Shown: piece by piece, positions 1 through 7,694 of the stretch
Layout of the letters: each line of letters opens with the position of its first letter
Position numbering within the stretch: the first letter of the stretch is position 1
Source: Rhizobiales bacterium UBA3584
GTDB taxonomy: Bacteria; Pseudomonadota; Alphaproteobacteria; Rhizobiales; Devosiaceae
NCBI GenBank assembly: GCA_002375765.1
Contig: DFMV01000063.1
Coordinates: 73,373 to 137,372, forward strand
Length of the DNA: 64,000 nt
Direction: 5' to 3'
Made by a program: the position numbers and the translations under genes
The notes under the pieces: generated by a model
Databases searched by the model: none
The model's input: the letters and a program-made list of their open reading frames with translations, nothing else
Told to the model about the DNA's origin: nothing

Positions 1-24
1 CAGTGCCAAAAACAGTTTTCTCAT
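1..24 (-). CDS. Start of a secreted or membrane protein, cut by the window edge
   Basis: Only the first eight codons are present, reading MRKLFLAL on the minus strand, which looks like the positively charged start and hydrophobic core of a signal peptide. An AAGGGG ribosome-binding site lies about ten bases upstream. It follows the universal stress protein gene on the same strand by 78 bases, so the two are probably co-transcribed. Universal stress proteins often accompany TRAP transporters (TeaD next to TeaABC), so a TRAP solute-binding protein is one possibility, but the visible sequence cannot show it. Confidence 0.35.
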
Positions 25-102
25 TTTTGATATCCCCTTGAACCTTCGCTCCGGCCCGTTTTGCCGTCGGACGCGGGCGAAGTTTTTGATTGGTGCGACG
101 CC

Positions 103-534
103 TTACGGAACCACGGTGACCGGAACCGTGGCGATCTGGACGAGCGCCATGGTCAGCCCGCCAAGGAGGCGATCGGTGAGCTTGCGCGAGCCCTGCCGGC
201 CCACAAAGATCTGCCTGGCGCCCGACGCTTTGGCGATGTCTGAAATGATCTCGCCGGCGTGGCCATATCGCACCTCATGGGTGGTGGTGATGCCCATGGC
301 GCTGTATTTCGCGGCGACCGGCTCGACGACCCTTGCGGCGCGAACCAGTTCTTCCTCGCGGCGCTTGTGGCGTTCGGCCAGCTCTTCCTGACTTAGAAAA
401 CTGTAGGGCGACCATTCGAGTACCAACACCAGATGCAGCGTGGCGCCCGATGTTCTGGCGTGGCTGGCCGCAAGATCAGCGGCGCGCCCCGAAGCTTCGG
501 TCCCGTCGAAGCCCACTATATAGATGTCCGACAT
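103..534 (-). CDS. Universal stress protein, UspA family
   Basis: A 143-residue single-domain UspA-fold protein. The N-terminal beta strand and acidic turn (IYIVGFDGTEAS) and the C-terminal nucleotide-binding signature G-2x-G-9x-G (GRQGSRKLTDRLLGGLT) are both present, so ATP binding is likely. The ATG at 534 is preferred over an upstream in-frame start at 594, because the protein family begins right at this beta strand and a GGGGA element sits seven bases upstream. Members are small cytosolic stress or transporter-associated proteins. It probably heads an operon with the clipped secreted-protein gene at the left edge of the window. Confidence 0.9.
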   Translation of the reverse strand: MSDIYIVGFDGTEASGRAADLAASHARTSGATLHLVLVLEWSPYSFLSQEELAERHKRREEELVRAARVVEPVAAKYSAMGITTTHEVRYGHAGEIISDIAKASGARQIFVGRQGSRKLTDRLLGGLTMALVQIATVPVTVVP

Positions 535-847
535 CCATTTTCCCCTCAACTCGCCAGCACAAGTACGGATCGGATGAAGGGGGCTTTGCGCCACAATCGG
601 GCGCCATCTGGTTTTCTATTATCCGCAACAGCCCGGCATACCCATTTGGTCCCCTTAACAACAAGTTAAGCGCAAATTGTCGCAGGAGTCTCGATTTATT
701 GCCGTGGGCGCTCTCGGCTGGGGAAATCACGGCGGCGGACGGCCGCGCGGCGGCAGGTTTTCCACAAGACCGGCTCCAGCCGCTCCCTTGCCGATCTCGA
801 ACCAACCTGCGCAAAATCGCTCTTTGAAACGGAAAAGGTGCACCCCG

Positions 848-1792
848 ATGACTGTGAACGCCAATTGGCCCGATATTCCCTTCACCCCATGGAAAGAGAG
901 CTGCGCGGCGCTCCATCTTTTTACCCAGATCGTCGGGAAATACCGGCTGGCGCACACGCCATGGGTCAACCATTCCTGGCACGCCACGCTCTATGTCACG
1001 CCGCGCGGGCTGACCACGGGCATGGTGAGCGACGGCGCGGGCGGCGGGGCCGAGATCGTTTTCGATTTCCACGATCACGCGGTGATCGGCATGGCGGCGG
1101 ACGGGACGAGTGCCCGGTTTGATCTGGAGCCCATGTCGGTGGCGGGATTCGCCAAAAAGTTCGCCGGGCTGCTGCGGGAAATTGGTGCGACCCCCGAGTT
1201 TGACGGCAGGCCCAACGAAATTCCCGACGCGATTCCTTTTGCTCAGGATGTGGCCGAGCGCCCCTATGATGCCGACGCAGTGCGGCGCTTTCACGGGGCT
1301 CTGGTGCAGATCACGCGGGTTTTCGAGACCTTCCGGACTGGCTTTCTGGGCAAGGTCAGCCCGGTCCATCTGTTCTGGGGTAGCTTCGATATGGCGGTGA
1401 CGCGGTTTTCCGGACGCGACGCACCCTTGCACCCCGGCGGCATTCCCGCCTTGCCCGATGAGGTGACGCGGGAGGCCTATAGCCATGAGGTTTCCTCGGC
1501 CGGGTTCTGGCCGGGCGGTGGCGGGATCGATTATCCGGCGTTTTATTCCTACACCTACCCAACGCCCGATGCGTTTTCAAAGGCGGCGGTCCGGCCCGAG
1601 GCGGCGTTTTTCCACGACACGCTGGGCGAGTTCGTTCTGCCCTATGACGCGGTGCGGAAGGCCGACGATCCCGATGCAACGCTGCTGGCCTTTTTGCAGA
1701 GCACTTATGATGCGGCAGCGAGTCTCGGCAATTGGGACCGGACGAAACTGGACTGCCATCCCGGCAGGCCGCGCCAGCCGCGTGCGATCTGA
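848..1792 (+). CDS. DUF5996 family protein
   Basis: A 314-residue cytosolic protein with no signal peptide or membrane segment. It begins DIPFTPWKESCAALHLFTQI and carries the family pattern in which a Trp/His-rich stretch (HTPWVNHSWHATLYVTPRGL) is followed by an alpha/beta core, with conserved PFYSYTYP-like residues towards the C-terminus. I recognise this as the DUF5996 family, which has no assigned function. The start at 848 has an AAGGTG element nine bases upstream. The small GNAT gene follows 14 bases downstream, so the two probably form an operon. The last dozen residues (HPGRPRQPRAI) look like low-complexity tail. Confidence 0.75.
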   Translation: MTVNANWPDIPFTPWKESCAALHLFTQIVGKYRLAHTPWVNHSWHATLYVTPRGLTTGMVSDGAGGGAEIVFDFHDHAVIGMAADGTSARFDLEPMSVAGFAKKFAGLLREIGATPEFDGRPNEIPDAIPFAQDVAERPYDADAVRRFHGALVQITRVFETFRTGFLGKVSPVHLFWGSFDMAVTRFSGRDAPLHPGGIPALPDEVTREAYSHEVSSAGFWPGGGGIDYPAFYSYTYPTPDAFSKAAVRPEAAFFHDTLGEFVLPYDAVRKADDPDATLLAFLQSTYDAAASLGNWDRTKLDCHPGRPRQPRAI

Positions 1793-1806
1793 AAGGACTT
1801 CTGACG

Positions 1807-2109
1807 ATGAGCGACTTTACCATCGAGCGCGAGGATGGCGAGACCAAGGGGCGCTACGTGGTCCGTCTCGACGGGCATGAAGCGGAGATGACCTACACCA
1901 AGGTGGGCACGCGCCAGCGGATCATCGACCATACCGGCGTGCCCGATGCCCTGCGCGGACGCGGGGTAGGCGAAGCGCTGGTGCTGCGCGGTGTCGAGGA
2001 CGCGCGGGCCGAGGGGGTCAAGATCATCCCGCTATGCCCGTTCGCCAAGGCACAGATCGAGCGGCATCCCGAATGGCAGGATGTGCTGCGGGGTAAGGTG
2101 CGGGAATAA
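1807..2109 (+). CDS. Small GNAT-fold N-acetyltransferase (YjdJ type)
   Basis: A compact 100-residue protein matching the short GNAT family typified by E. coli YjdJ (Pfam Acetyltransf_CG). The acetyl-CoA binding loop RGRGVGEALV lies at about residues 46-55, and the family's C-terminal signature CPFAKAQIERHPEW is intact. These proteins have the acetyl-CoA half of the GNAT fold; their substrates are mostly unknown. The ATG lies 14 bases after the DUF5996 gene, suggesting co-expression. Just after its stop the sequence enters a dispersed palindromic repeat. Confidence 0.8.
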   Translation: MSDFTIEREDGETKGRYVVRLDGHEAEMTYTKVGTRQRIIDHTGVPDALRGRGVGEALVLRGVEDARAEGVKIIPLCPFAKAQIERHPEWQDVLRGKVRE

Positions 2110-2127
2110 GAAACCAGTAACACCCCC

Positions 2128-2230
2128 TCGCTGTCCCGGGCTCGACCCGGGATCCGGTAACTGGCAGAGCCAGTGGTTCGGTCATATCCGCCGAGTGTAC
2201 TGGACCCCGGCTCAGGGCCGGGGTGACAGG
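2128..2230. repeat. Dispersed GC palindrome pair (REP-like)
   Basis: Two inverted-repeat units stand head to head between the GNAT gene and yjfF. The first core is TCCCGGG-CTCGA-CCCGGGA (2134-2152) and the second is CCCCGGC-TCAG-GGCCGGGG (2205-2224) ending in GTGAC. The same paired layout recurs at 9235-9412 and 28873-28972, with related units at 5832, 13315, 17852 and 20978. It lies between the converging ends of two transcription units. Confidence 0.8.
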
Positions 2231-2269
2231 GGAGGGTTGGCAGTGTCGGGGGCCAAGGGGGCAGGCGCT

Positions 2270-3259
2270 CTACGCCCGAACCGCTTCTACCTTCTTTTTG
2301 CGCCAGTCGCGTTTTGAGGCGGCGATGATAATGCGTTGGAGGACGATGAAGCCGAACAGCAATCCGCCGATGACGATCTTGGTCCACCAGCTCGAGAGCG
2401 TGCCGTCGAAAACGATATAGGTCTGGATCATCCCCTGGATGAACACCCCCACCAGCGAGCCGAGCATGAAGCCGAAGCCGCCAGAAAGCAGCGTTCCGCC
2501 GATGACCACGGCGGCGATGGTATCGAGTTCGACACCGACGGCGGCCAGCGGATAGCCCGAGGACGTGTAGAGCGAATAGACCACGCCCGAAAGCCCGGCC
2601 AGAAAGCTCGAGACGGCATAAATCCCGATGGTCGTGCGGGCGACGGGGACACCGAGCAGGGCGGCGGACTGCGCATTGCCGCCCAGCGCATAGACATACG
2701 CGCCAAACCGGGTGCGGTGGCAGACGATGATGCCGATGGCGAAGACAATAAGCATCAGCCCGCCATTGAAGGTGAGGCGCCCGCCGCCGGGCATGACGTA
2801 ATAGAACTGGCGCACCCAGGTATAGAAATCATGGCTGACCGAGATCGAATCCTGGGTCAGAAGGAAGGTCAGCCCGCGCGCCAGAAACATGCCGGCCAGT
2901 GTGACAATGAAGGGCGGGACTTCGAGATAGTGGATCATCGTGCCCATGGAAGCCCCGAACAGGGTGGTGACCAGCAGCGTTATCGCGAAGGCGGGCAGGG
3001 GGTGGATGCCGAGCTGAGTGATGAGCACCGCGATCAGCACCGAGGAAAAGGCGATGACCGAGCCGACCGACAGGTCGATGCCGCCTGACAAAATGACAAA
3101 GGTCATCCCGACCGCCGCCACGCCGAGAAAGGCGTTGTCGGTCAAGAGATTGCCAAGAACGCGCGTGGAAAACAGCGCCGGGAACTGCATCACGGCAAGC
3201 GCGTAGGCGAGGACGAAAATGGTGATGGTGGCGATCAGCGGCCAGTAGCGCGGGTTCAT
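2270..3259 (-). CDS. yjfF: Sugar ABC transporter permease (YjfF-like)
   Basis: A 329-residue polytopic membrane protein of the RbsC/AraH permease family. It carries the family signature for this group of permeases, LSGGIDLSVGSVIAFSSV, near residue 55 and the cytoplasmic loop EVPPFIVTLAGMFLARG. As in E. coli, it is the fourth gene of a ytfQ-ytfR-ytfT-yjfF set, whose characterised member imports galactofuranose (and arabinose) in E. coli. The start ATG at 3259 overlaps the ytfT stop as ATGA, so the two permeases are translationally coupled and presumably form a heterodimeric channel. A longer open frame continues upstream through ytfT in another frame and is not the real start. Confidence 0.9.
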   Translation of the reverse strand: MNPRYWPLIATITIFVLAYALAVMQFPALFSTRVLGNLLTDNAFLGVAAVGMTFVILSGGIDLSVGSVIAFSSVLIAVLITQLGIHPLPAFAITLLVTTLFGASMGTMIHYLEVPPFIVTLAGMFLARGLTFLLTQDSISVSHDFYTWVRQFYYVMPGGGRLTFNGGLMLIVFAIGIIVCHRTRFGAYVYALGGNAQSAALLGVPVARTTIGIYAVSSFLAGLSGVVYSLYTSSGYPLAAVGVELDTIAAVVIGGTLLSGGFGFMLGSLVGVFIQGMIQTYIVFDGTLSSWWTKIVIGGLLFGFIVLQRIIIAASKRDWRKKKVEAVRA

Positions 3260-4269
3260 TTCGGGCTGACCTCGGAACGTTTGGTGCGGGGGCGGGCGGC
3301 GAAGTGCCAGGCCCGGCCGGCGAGAGGAGACTGGACCACCAGAATGATGATGATGAGCGCCGCCTTGACCAGCAGGTTGAATTCGGGCGGGAAACCCGAG
3401 ACCAGAATGCCGGTGTTCATGGCCTGAATGATCAGCGCGCCGATGACCGACATGGGGATGGAAAACCGCCCGCCCATCAATGAGGTGCCGCCGATGACCA
3501 CGGCAAGGATGGCGTCGAGTTCGAGCCACAGACCGACATTGTTGGCGTCGGCGCCGCGAATGTCGGCGGCGGCGATGATGCCGGAAATGGCCGCGCAGAA
3601 CCCGGCGAAGGCATAAACACCGATCAGGAGCGAGCGGGCGCGCAACCCCGCATAGGACGAGGCCGAGCGGTTGATGCCGACGGATTCGATGAACAGGCCG
3701 AGGGCGGTCAGCCGCATGACCAGCGTTGTGATGATGGCCAGCGCCAGCATGATGATGATGGGCGTGGGCAGGCCGAGAATGGAGCCGGAACCGAGAAAGA
3801 TCAGGCCCGGATCGTTGAAGGTGACGATGAAGCCTTCGGTGATGGTTTGGGCGATGCCGCGCCCGGCGACCATGAGGATCAGAGTGGCGATGATCGGTTG
3901 CAGCCCGAGCACGGCGACGAGGGCGCCGTTCCACAACCCGCAGAGAAGGCCGACCCCGAGGGCGGCGCCAAGGACCACGATGAGCGCGTTGCCATCGCCC
4001 TGAACCATGGTGGCGGCGACCGCGCCGGCAATGGCCATGACCGCGCCGACCGACAGATCGACCCCGCGCGTGGCGATGACGGCGGTCATGCCGATGGCCA
4101 GAATGGCGACCGGGGCGCCGCGATTGAGCACGTCGATCAGCGAGCCATAAACACGGCCATCGCGGATGAAGAGGTTGAAGAAGCCCGGAAACAGCATCCA
4201 GTTGATGAGCAGGATGGCGGCAAGCGCAATAAATTGCGGCTTGATGACCGAAAAGATCGAGCGGGTCAT
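3256..4269 (-). CDS. ytfT: Sugar ABC transporter permease (YtfT-like)
   Basis: A 337-residue inner-membrane permease of the ribose/galactose family with about eight to ten hydrophobic segments and the family motif ATRGVDLSVGAVMAIAGA near residue 70. It is the third gene in the ytfQRT-yjfF order. Its ATG overlaps the stop of ytfR by four bases (ATGA at 4266-4269), and its own stop overlaps the yjfF start in the same way, so all three are tightly coupled. It should pair with YjfF to form the transmembrane channel driven by YtfR. The sugar specificity rests on orthology, not on residues I can read here. Confidence 0.9.
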   Translation of the reverse strand: MTRSIFSVIKPQFIALAAILLINWMLFPGFFNLFIRDGRVYGSLIDVLNRGAPVAILAIGMTAVIATRGVDLSVGAVMAIAGAVAATMVQGDGNALIVVLGAALGVGLLCGLWNGALVAVLGLQPIIATLILMVAGRGIAQTITEGFIVTFNDPGLIFLGSGSILGLPTPIIIMLALAIITTLVMRLTALGLFIESVGINRSASSYAGLRARSLLIGVYAFAGFCAAISGIIAAADIRGADANNVGLWLELDAILAVVIGGTSLMGGRFSIPMSVIGALIIQAMNTGILVSGFPPEFNLLVKAALIIIILVVQSPLAGRAWHFAARPRTKRSEVSPK

Positions 4270-5783
4270 TGGGGCCGTGCCTCCGGCTCGCTGGCGATCA
4301 TTTCCATGATCGCTGTGGTGTTGATCGCTTCGCCCGTCAACTCCCCGGCGATGGCGCGTTCGCGCAGGACGAGGACACGGGAGGAATAGGCGGTGATTTC
4401 GTCGAGTTCGGACGAGATGACGAACAGGCTCATGCCGTCATCGCACAACCGGTTGATCATCCTGATGATTTCGGCGTGGGCACCCACATCGATGCCGCGG
4501 GTGGGCTCGTCGAGGATGAGGAGTTTGGGGTTTGTGGCCAGCCAGCGGGCCAGCACCACCTTTTGCTGATTACCGCCCGAGAGGAATTTGACCGGCTGTT
4601 CGGGGCCGGTGCAGCGGATATCGAGCGCCTTGATGTAGCGATCGGCCAGTTCGGACTGTTCGGCGCCGCTCATGGGTTTCGTCCAGCCGCGATGGGCCTG
4701 GAGCGCCAGCATGATGTTTTCGCGCACGGTGAGATCGCCCACGATGCCGTCGAGCTTGCGATCTTCCGGTGCGAAGGCGAAGGCCAGTGCAATGGCGTCG
4801 CGTGGTTCACGCAGCGTGGCGGGCTGGCCCGCGACGGTCAATTGGCCGGTATCGGGCTTGTCGATGCCGAACAGCAGGCGCGCCATTTCGGTGCGGCCCG
4901 AACCGAGCAGGCCGGCTACACCGACGATTTCGCCCTTGTGCAGATCGAGATCGAACGGGGCGGCCTTCCCGGTGAGGGAATAGTTCTTGAACGAGGCGTA
5001 GAGCTCGCCGGGCTTGCGGGTGACCCCGATGCGCATGGCGTCTTCGTGTTCGAGCGCTTCGCCCAGCATCATGGTGACAAGGTCCATGCGGCCCAGCCCC
5101 TCGATGGGGCGCGAGCCGACGCGGCGGCCGTTGCGCAGCACCGTGACGCGGTCGGCGATTTCATAGACCTGATCGAGAAAGTGGGTGATGAACACGATCG
5201 CCATGCCCTGCGCCTTGAGCTGCCGGACGATCTCGAACAGGATTTCGACCTCGTGCTGGTCAAGGCTGGCGGTGGGTTCGTCAAGGATGAGCACCTTGCC
5301 CGAAATATCGACGGCCCGCGCGATGGCGACGATCTGCTGCACGGCGACCGAAAAGCTGTCGAGCTGGGCGCCGGGATCGATCTTGAGGTCGTAGCGGGCG
5401 AGGAGGGCGCGGGCGTCTCGCTGCATCTTTCTTGTGTCGACCAGGCCCCATTTCATGGGCTGGCGGCCGACATAGAGATTGTCGGCAACGCTCATATTGG
5501 GGAGGAGATTGACCTCCTGATAGACGGTGCCGATGCCCATTTCCTGCGCGTGGCGGGTGTCGCGCGGATGGATGGGCTGGCCATCGAGCATGATGGTGCC
5601 GGCATCATGGGTGTAGGCGCCGGTGAGGATCTTGATGAGGGTCGATTTGCCCGCGCCGTTCTCGCCGAGCAGGGCATGCACCTCGCCGGGGAAAAGCTCG
5701 ATGCCGACATCGTCGAGGACCTTGTGGGAGAGAAAGGATTTCTCGATTCCCGATGCGGCGAGGATGGGGGCGGGTTGGGGCAT
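4266..5783 (-). CDS. ytfR: Sugar ABC transporter ATP-binding protein (YtfR-like)
   Basis: A 505-residue tandem-domain ATPase as in RbsA/MglA. Domain 1 has an intact Walker A (GENGAGKSTLIKILTG) and Walker B (LDEPTASLD). Domain 2 has the degenerate P-loop typical of the family (GLLGSGRTEMARLLFG) together with an intact signature LSGGNQQKVVLARWLA and LDEPTRGID. The open frame extends upstream, but that extension translates a dispersed palindromic repeat (residues VIPGLVPGIQ), so the ATG at 5783, where homologous protein begins (MPQPAPILAASGIEKSF), is chosen. It energises the YtfT/YjfF permease pair. Confidence 0.92.
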   Translation of the reverse strand: MPQPAPILAASGIEKSFLSHKVLDDVGIELFPGEVHALLGENGAGKSTLIKILTGAYTHDAGTIMLDGQPIHPRDTRHAQEMGIGTVYQEVNLLPNMSVADNLYVGRQPMKWGLVDTRKMQRDARALLARYDLKIDPGAQLDSFSVAVQQIVAIARAVDISGKVLILDEPTASLDQHEVEILFEIVRQLKAQGMAIVFITHFLDQVYEIADRVTVLRNGRRVGSRPIEGLGRMDLVTMMLGEALEHEDAMRIGVTRKPGELYASFKNYSLTGKAAPFDLDLHKGEIVGVAGLLGSGRTEMARLLFGIDKPDTGQLTVAGQPATLREPRDAIALAFAFAPEDRKLDGIVGDLTVRENIMLALQAHRGWTKPMSGAEQSELADRYIKALDIRCTGPEQPVKFLSGGNQQKVVLARWLATNPKLLILDEPTRGIDVGAHAEIIRMINRLCDDGMSLFVISSELDEITAYSSRVLVLRERAIAGELTGEAINTTAIMEMIASEPEARPQ

Positions 5784-5831
5784 GAAGTCCGTTCCGTCAA
5801 ACCAAGGCAGCGCGTGCGGCAAAGCTGCCAG

Positions 5832-5932
5832 CTGGATTCCGGGGACAAGCCCCGGAATGACAGCAGAGAGATTGGCCACCTCGCTCGATCCAACCGCCGC
5901 CTGTCACCCCGGGATTTATTCCCGGGGTCCAG
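5832..5932. repeat. Two REP-like palindromes between ytfQ and ytfR
   Basis: The first unit spans 5832-5861 with arms ATTCCGGGG / CCCCGGAAT, and the second spans 5903-5932 with arms CCCCGGG / CCCGGGG. They sit in inverted orientation, each bounded by a (C)TGGA end and a GTGAC/TGTCA end. They fall inside an otherwise co-directional operon and could form a stable hairpin between the binding-protein message and the transporter genes, the position where such elements often protect the upstream mRNA segment. That role is inference. Confidence 0.8.
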
Positions 5933-5963
5933 TCAGCACTGTGTCAGGCGCGATGGCAGGCGA

Positions 5964-6938
5964 TCAATACCCCAGATCGCGGCGGCGTTCGGCTTCGCCT
6001 TCGGGATCGTCCTCGGCCGTGTAGAGCTTGGACTCGGTGATGATGAACTTTTCAGGTTCCACACCATCGTTGAGATAGGCGGCAAGCGCTTCGAACGCGG
6101 GTCCGGCCATGTTGGGGGTCAACTCGACGGTGGCGTTGGCTTCGCCCGCGGCGATGGCGGTGAAGATGTCGGGCACGGCATCGATCGAGACGACGAGAAT
6201 GTCTTCGCCGGGGTTGAGGCCGGCTTCCTTGATGGCCTGGATGGCGCCCACGGCCATGTCGTCATTGTGGGCGTAAAGGGCGCAGATGTCGGCTCCGCCA
6301 TTTTCGGCGCGCAGGAAGCCTTCCATCACCTGCTTGCCCAGAGCGCGGGTGAAATCGCCGGTCTGGGAGCGTACGATCTCGATGTTGTCGTGATCGGCGA
6401 TGGCTTCTTCAAAGCCCTGCTTGCGGTTGATGGCGGGGGAGGACCCCACGGTGCCCTGGAGTTCGACAACGCGGCATTCCTCGTCACCGACTGTCTCGAC
6501 CAGCCAGTCGCCGGCGACGCGGCCCTCAAGGACCTGATCGGACGCCACCGAGGTAAGATAGAGATCTTCGGGTGCCTCGATGCCGCGGTCGAGAAGGACC
6601 ACGGGGATGTCAGCGTCCTTGGCTTCGCTCAGAACTTCTTCCCAGCCGGTGGCGACCACGGGAGCGAGCAGGATGGCATCGACGCCCTGGGCGACGAACG
6701 AGCGGATGGCGCGGATCTGGTTTTCCTGACGCTGCTGGGCGTCCGAGAACTGCAGATTGACACCCCATTCTTCGGCCTGCTGGCGGGTGACCGAGGTTTC
6801 GGCGGCGCGCCAGCCCGATTCCGAGCCGATCTGCGAGAAGCCGATGGTCATGCCCTCAAGGCCTTCCTGCGCCATGGCGGCGGATCCGAGAAGGGCGACA
6901 GTGCTCACGCCAAGCGCGAGTTGCTTGATGAATTTCAT
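5964..6938 (-). CDS. ytfQ: Sugar ABC transporter substrate-binding protein (YtfQ-like)
   Basis: A 324-residue periplasmic binding protein. A signal peptide (residues 1-23, ending AMAQ) precedes a type I fold very close to E. coli YtfQ: it shares the opening TIGFSQIGSESGWRAAET, the ENQIRAIRSFVAQGVDAI stretch, LAPVVATGW and YAHNDDMAVGAIQAIKEAG. E. coli YtfQ binds galactofuranose and galactopyranose, so a furanose sugar is the likely ligand. GGAGG lies eight bases before the ATG. It is the first gene of the operon, separated from ytfR by two palindromic repeats, consistent with a higher expression level for the binding protein. Confidence 0.93.
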   Translation of the reverse strand: MKFIKQLALGVSTVALLGSAAMAQEGLEGMTIGFSQIGSESGWRAAETSVTRQQAEEWGVNLQFSDAQQRQENQIRAIRSFVAQGVDAILLAPVVATGWEEVLSEAKDADIPVVLLDRGIEAPEDLYLTSVASDQVLEGRVAGDWLVETVGDEECRVVELQGTVGSSPAINRKQGFEEAIADHDNIEIVRSQTGDFTRALGKQVMEGFLRAENGGADICALYAHNDDMAVGAIQAIKEAGLNPGEDILVVSIDAVPDIFTAIAAGEANATVELTPNMAGPAFEALAAYLNDGVEPEKFIITESKLYTAEDDPEGEAERRRDLGY

Positions 6939-7003
6939 TGATTTTTCCTCCTGATGGCGCCGATCGGAGCCTCCCTCCGACCCGTGCCGTGGAGGAAAGA
7001 TTG

Positions 7004-7022
7004 CATATAGTATTACTATATG
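7004..7022. promoter_or_regulatory. Palindromic operator upstream of ytfQ (GntR/FadR type)
   Basis: CATATAGTATTACTATATG is a perfect inverted repeat with nine-base arms and a one-base centre, 65 bases upstream of ytfQ. Its core TAGTATTACTA fits the TNGTNNNACNA consensus of the FadR subfamily of GntR regulators. On the minus strand it contains TATAGT, which can serve as a -10 box 17 bases after TTCAAA, so binding would block the promoter. A second site lies at 7165-7177. Confidence 0.6.
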
Positions 7023-7164
7023 TAAAGACCGAAAAAGTTTGAATAGTCAGGACCGGGAAGGCCGGGAAATATGGAGTGTTATCGGTTACATTGTAAGGAT
7101 CGTGGTTCGGTTTCCGGCCTGGCGGCGAACCGGGAAGGGGGTGGCGGGGGCGAAAATGGGTCAA

Positions 7165-7177
7165 TTAGTATGACTAA
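7165..7177. promoter_or_regulatory. Second TNGTNNNACNA palindrome upstream of ytfQ
   Basis: TTAGTATGACTAA repeats the pattern of the 7004-7022 palindrome, with the core TAGTATGACTA matching TNGTNNNACNA. The centres of the two sites are about 158 bases apart, far enough for looping. No regulator gene lies nearby in this window, so the cognate protein must be encoded elsewhere. Confidence 0.45.
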
Positions 7178-7290
7178 ACGCGAAATCGTCTGGTTGGCCG
7201 AGGCGGGGCATGGACACAAAAGGCCGCATTGGCTTTTTGCCCGCTTGCTGTAAAAGCGCAGGAAACGGAACGGTTGAGGGTGGCGAGGGC

Positions 7291-7644
7291 ATGAGCCTTG
7301 CGCGCGACATCGGCGGAGAAATCATCAAGGCGCTGGCGGTGCTGGCGGTGGTGTTTCTTTCGTTCGCCCATCAGCCTGTGGCCATTGCGACAGCCGATGA
7401 CGGGTTGTCCTATTCTCTCGCCGATCTTTCGTTCTGCGGCGGCTCGCCCGAGGGCGACGGTGCGGGCCATTCCCCGTGTCATGCCTGCCGGGCCGGGGTG
7501 GCCGACCTGCCGGAAGCGCCTTGCGAGAATGAGCCGGCCTATACCCGGTTCAGTCAGGTCCGATTCTCGCTCGCCGACGACCTGGTGGCCGAGCAGCACG
7601 CGTTTTCGACCCGCAAATCCCGAGCGCCGCCAGCACTGGCCTGA
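7291..7644 (+). CDS. DUF2946-like small Cys/His protein of a copper operon
   Basis: A 117-residue protein with an N-terminal hydrophobic segment (about residues 11-27) that could be a signal anchor. It then has a Cys/His cluster (FCGG, then HSPCHACRAG, then a further Cys) resembling the metal-site region of DUF2946 proteins. Those are commonly encoded beside copper-binding periplasmic proteins. A GAGGG element precedes the ATG at 7291; a longer frame starting at 7210 lacks such a site. The YcnI-PCu(A)C fusion gene follows 50 bases downstream and then a SCO1 gene, so a role in copper handling is inferred from context. The family assignment is tentative. Confidence 0.6.
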   Translation: MSLARDIGGEIIKALAVLAVVFLSFAHQPVAIATADDGLSYSLADLSFCGGSPEGDGAGHSPCHACRAGVADLPEAPCENEPAYTRFSQVRFSLADDLVAEQHAFSTRKSRAPPALA

Positions 7645-7694
7645 TTGAAGCCGAATTTCTTTCAGACCAATCTTGTTCATGCTGGAGATCATCC

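Noticed and set aside
2270..3934. A 554-codon reading on the minus strand as one long permease gene
   Set aside because: The upstream part runs through ytfT in the wrong frame and is Arg/His-rich nonsense; the homologous protein starts at 3259 with an ATGA overlap.
4269..6941. An 890-codon plus-strand open frame opposite ytfR and ytfQ
   Set aside because: It is the antisense of two clear genes with strong family matches, a common effect of GC-rich codon usage; its translation is Gly/Asp/Arg-rich without domain features.
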